Source: Myxococcota bacterium (GTDB taxonomy: Bacteria > Myxococcota > Polyangia > GCA-2747355 > JAKLHH01). From it: 5,529 nucleotides of DNA. Of the stretch, positions 3,201-5,529 are shown piece after piece. The notes under the pieces were generated by a model. That model had not been told where the DNA came from. It did no database searches and saw only the letters and a program-made list of their open reading frames with translations. The stretch lies in the NCBI GenBank assembly GCA_022710245.1, contig JAKLHH010000595.1, forward strand, positions 1-5,529. Reading direction: 5' to 3'. Made by a program: the position numbers and the translations under genes. The number at the start of each line of letters is the position of its first letter. Within the stretch, counting starts at the first letter, position 1.

Positions 3201-5529
3201 ATGAGGCGCGTTCTCTGCGTGGCAGTCTCTCTCATCGCCATCCTTGCCTCGGCGGGCGCCGAGGCGTACACGACCCAGCTACAACAGACCACCACGGTGA
3301 CAGGACAGAACCACACCTTCAGCTTCACGAACCTGCCCGTCTACGCCTCGGGCAACGTCTACCTTCACATCGACCTCTACGGCGACTATGACGCGGCAAC
3401 GGAGTTCGCCTCGATCACGGCAGACGGGCAGGCCTTGAACCCGGTCGCTCAGGGGAACGCCGTACAGTGTGGTCCGGTCACCCGGCAGACCTATACGATC
3501 CCGTCCAGCATGCTCACGGATCACGCGCTGACCGTGCTGGCCGATCTCTCGACGGCGGTGACCGCCGCGACCTGCCCCAACTCCTACGTGCGCGCGGTGG
3601 TCCAGTACACGGCGCTCCCCGACCTGCAGCCGGCCAACGTGGCGGCGCCTGCCACGGGCTCCACCGCCGGGCACAACTCTCAGTTCACCGCCACCTACAG
3701 CATCGTGAACGCCTACGAGAACCTGAGCACGCCCTTCAACGTGAGGTTCTTCTTCTGTCCGACGAACGTCTACTCGGCGAGCTGCGTCGATCTCGGGACC
3801 CAGGCGATCACCGATAGCTTCACGGTCCCGCAGGCGCGGACCTACGTGAGCCCCACCCTGACCATCCCCGCCACCGCCCAGGCGGGGACTCGCTACCTCC
3901 TGGTGCGCGCCGATAGCTCCGCGGCCGTCACCGAGACCAGCGAGACCAACAACGACGCAACCGGGGCCATCACCATCAGCACCCTGCCGGACCTCGACAT
4001 CACGGCGTCGACGGTGCCGGTCCTGCCGGGCACGCTGAACCCGGGCTCTACCTTCACGGGGAGCTACACCGTCTCGAACCTGACCAACACCTCCGCGGTG
4101 ATCACGAACTTCGTGATGCAGTACTACTACTGCCCGGCCGCCACCCCCGTGAACTGCATCTCCCTCGGCACCCAGACCATCACCACGGACCTCCCGAGCG
4201 GAGCGAGCACCACCTTCACCACCCCGACGCTCACCGTCCCGCTGACCGCCACCACCGGAGCGCACGCGATCCGGGCCGTCGTGGACTCGACCACCTTGGT
4301 CGCCGAGAGCAACGAGACCAACAACGAGGACTATGACTCGTTCTTCGTGGGCACCGGGGCCCCGGACCTCACGGCGGACACCCTGACCGTGCCCCTGACC
4401 GGGTCGGTGGCCAGCGCCGGGGCGACCTTCACCATGCGATCGCGCATCGTGAACTCCTCGACCTATGGCCTGACCACGGACTTCGTCGTCTCCTACGCGT
4501 ACTGCCTCGCGCTGACCGGTCCATGTACGACCATCGGCACTCAGACCGTGACCACGGACCTCGCCGCCAACGCCACCACCCTGCTGACCAGCCCGACCCT
4601 GACCATGCCCGTCAACGTGCGGAACGGCGTCGGGTACATCCGCGTCCGGGTCGACTCGACGAGCGTGGTCGCCGAGGGCAATGAGGCCAACAACGAGGCC
4701 TTCGGCGCCATCAACGTCACGGCGCAGCCAGACCTCACGGTGGCCGGGACCACGGTCCCCTTCACCGGGACGACCACCGGCCCTGGCTCTCAGTTCACCG
4801 GCCGCTTCACCATCACCAACAAGGTGGGCACGGCGGCCTTCGACACGGACTTCACCGTCCACTACTTCTTCTGTCCGAACAACAACGCCACCGGCTGTAC
4901 CCAGATCGGTACGCAGGCCATCACCACGGACTTCAACGCGGGCACCGCCCCCACCTACACCTCGCCGACGCTGACGATCCCTGCCACGGCCGCGCCGGGC
5001 ACCCGGTACGTGCGCGCCCTGGTGGACGCCTTGAACACCGTCACCGAAGGGGTCGAGACCAACAACGACAGCTACTCCGCGATCACGCTCACCACCGGCG
5101 CGCCGGACCTCTGGGTGAAGACCCTCACCGCGGCGGTGACCGGCAGCTCGGTCACCTACACCGCGGAGGTCTGCAACCAGGGAGGCGCCACCACGGCGGA
5201 CTTCATCGTGGCGCTCTACTATGACCTCACCGCGACGCCGACCTGTGCCTCCACCACCGCCGACCTCACCTCGACGGTCGCTGGCGGCCTGACGGCAGGC
5301 GGCTGCAAGACGGTGACCTTCAACCAGACGGGCGCGGCCGTGGGAACCCGGACCGCCTGGGCGTTCGCCGATCAGGCCTGCTCGGTGCTCGAGAGCAGCG
5401 ACGCGAACAACACGAAGAGCGTCAGCGTGACCATCGCGCCCGCGCCGGACCTCAGCAAGGCCGACGCGGCCCCCGAGCCGGATGCGGCGGTGAAGACGGA
5501 CCTCCCCATCAGCCCCGACACGATGGCGC
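3201..5529 (+). CDS. Secreted multi-CARDB (Ig-like) surface protein, 3' end outside window
   Basis: The frame stays open from the ATG to the right edge: 776 codons are visible and no stop is reached. Residues 1-22 are a signal peptide (Arg2-Arg3, hydrophobic core, Ala20-Glu21-Ala22 cleavage site). Residues 23-138 form a beta-rich domain with C90 and C125 that I do not recognise. Five tandem CARDB domains follow, starting near residues 139, 262, 387, 509 and 634, each opening with 'PDL' and closing with 'E.NNE/D'-type segments. Repeats 1-4 each carry a paired-cysteine loop before 'GTQ': C186/C195, C311/C319, C435/C442 and C558/C566. Repeat 5 differs, with C658, C682, C702 and C727. After about residue 747 the chain turns Pro/Asp/Ala-rich (PEPDAA), like a linker to a cell-surface or sorting region beyond the window. 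CARDB domains are Ig-like adhesion modules of bacterial and archaeal surface proteins, so an extracellular adhesive or structural role is likely; the ligand is unknown. Confidence 0.92.
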   Translation, partial: MRRVLCVAVSLIAILASAGAEAYTTQLQQTTTVTGQNHTFSFTNLPVYASGNVYLHIDLYGDYDAATEFASITADGQALNPVAQGNAVQCGPVTRQTYTIPSSMLTDHALTVLADLSTAVTAATCPNSYVRAVVQYTALPDLQPANVAAPATGSTAGHNSQFTATYSIVNAYENLSTPFNVRFFFCPTNVYSASCVDLGTQAITDSFTVPQARTYVSPTLTIPATAQAGTRYLLVRADSSAAVTETSETNNDATGAITISTLPDLDITASTVPVLPGTLNPGSTFTGSYTVSNLTNTSAVITNFVMQYYYCPAATPVNCISLGTQTITTDLPSGASTTFTTPTLTVPLTATTGAHAIRAVVDSTTLVAESNETNNEDYDSFFVGTGAPDLTADTLTVPLTGSVASAGATFTMRSRIVNSSTYGLTTDFVVSYAYCLALTGPCTTIGTQTVTTDLAANATTLLTSPTLTMPVNVRNGVGYIRVRVDSTSVVAEGNEANNEAFGAINVTAQPDLTVAGTTVPFTGTTTGPGSQFTGRFTITNKVGTAAFDTDFTVHYFFCPNNNATGCTQIGTQAITTDFNAGTAPTYTSPTLTIPATAAPGTRYVRALVDALNTVTEGVETNNDSYSAITLTTGAPDLWVKTLTAAVTGSSVTYTAEVCNQGGATTADFIVALYYDLTATPTCASTTADLTSTVAGGLTAGGCKTVTFNQTGAAVGTRTAWAFADQACSVLESSDANNTKSVSVTIAPAPDLSKADAAPEPDAAVKTDLPISPDTMA
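3615..5441 (+). repeat. Five tandem CARDB-encoding repeats (366-375 bp period, last one 342 bp)
   Basis: Units begin at 3615, 3984, 4359, 4725 and 5100, with periods of 369, 375, 366 and 375 bp; the last unit is 342 bp. Similarity persists at DNA level. The 14-mer GAGACCAACAACGA occurs exactly at 3942-3955, 4314-4327 and 5055-5068, and the segment coding for 'GTQ(T/A)(I/V)TTD' is nearly identical in units 2, 3 and 4. Unit 5 has diverged in length, cysteine pattern and core sequence. This points to internal duplication of units 1-4, with unit 5 of separate or older origin. Confidence 0.88.
5442..5529 (+). other. Pro/Asp/Ala-rich linker segment of the CARDB protein
   Basis: After a final 'APDL' that looks like the opening of another CARDB domain, the sequence instead continues as charged, Pro/Asp-rich and low in complexity (for example PEPDAAVKTDLPISPD). 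Such linkers in deltaproteobacterial surface proteins commonly precede a C-terminal sorting or anchoring segment. None is visible here because the window ends. Confidence 0.6.

Noticed and set aside
1333..3204. Open frame on the plus strand (623 codons) overlapping the membrane protein gene
   Set aside because: The translation is almost entirely Arg/Pro/Ala/Gly, a frame-shifted shadow of a GC-rich gene. The overlapping frame at 1319-3049 gives clean membrane segments instead.
3279..4862. Long open frame on the minus strand (527 codons) opposite the CARDB gene
   Set aside because: Its translation is Gly/Arg/Val/His-rich low-complexity sequence with no domain. The plus strand has a signal peptide, a strong ribosome site and repeated CARDB domains. 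High GC and the repeats explain the absence of stops.
3615..5441. Regularly spaced repeats as a possible CRISPR-like or non-coding array
   Set aside because: The period is about 370 bp, in frame, and the repeats encode conserved CARDB domains, so this is protein-domain duplication.

Overview
This is a GC-rich (GC well above AT throughout) bacterial window with strong third-position GC bias. It most resembles a Myxococcota or other former deltaproteobacterial genome. The grounds are a DUF222-type HNH protein with a C-terminal 'MDYxxAI' tail, a short OmpA-like envelope protein with an Ala/Pro linker, and a secreted multi-CARDB protein that runs into a Pro/Asp-rich segment. The assignment to phylum is an inference from protein style, not from a marker gene.

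Layout. (1) 1-471, plus strand: the last 156 codons of an HNH endonuclease-domain protein whose start lies upstream. (2) 472-661: a 190-bp gap between convergent genes, holding a C-rich 9-bp tandem repeat that runs directly into a six-run G-quadruplex-type tract. (3) 662-1228, minus strand: an OmpA-like peptidoglycan-binding envelope protein with a GTG start. (4) 1229-1318: a short divergent intergenic region. (5) 1319-3049, plus strand: a polytopic membrane protein with GT-C glycosyltransferase-like sequence features and a soluble C-terminal domain. (6) 3050-3200: a 151-bp leader with a plausible sigma70-type promoter and a strong Shine-Dalgarno. (7) 3201-5529 and beyond, plus strand: a secreted protein with a signal peptide, a beta-rich N-terminal domain and five tandem CARDB (Ig-like) domains, open at the right edge.

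How they relate. The genes do not form an obvious operon. HNH/OmpA are convergent, OmpA/membrane protein are divergent, and the CARDB gene appears to have its own promoter. Three of the four products are envelope or exported proteins: OmpA-like anchor, membrane protein of GT-C type, and cysteine-containing CARDB protein. A shared cell-surface role is possible but is not shown by the sequence. I found no RNA gene, mobile element, CRISPR array or defence cassette. The most unusual DNA-level feature is the repeat/G-tract block between the convergent genes.
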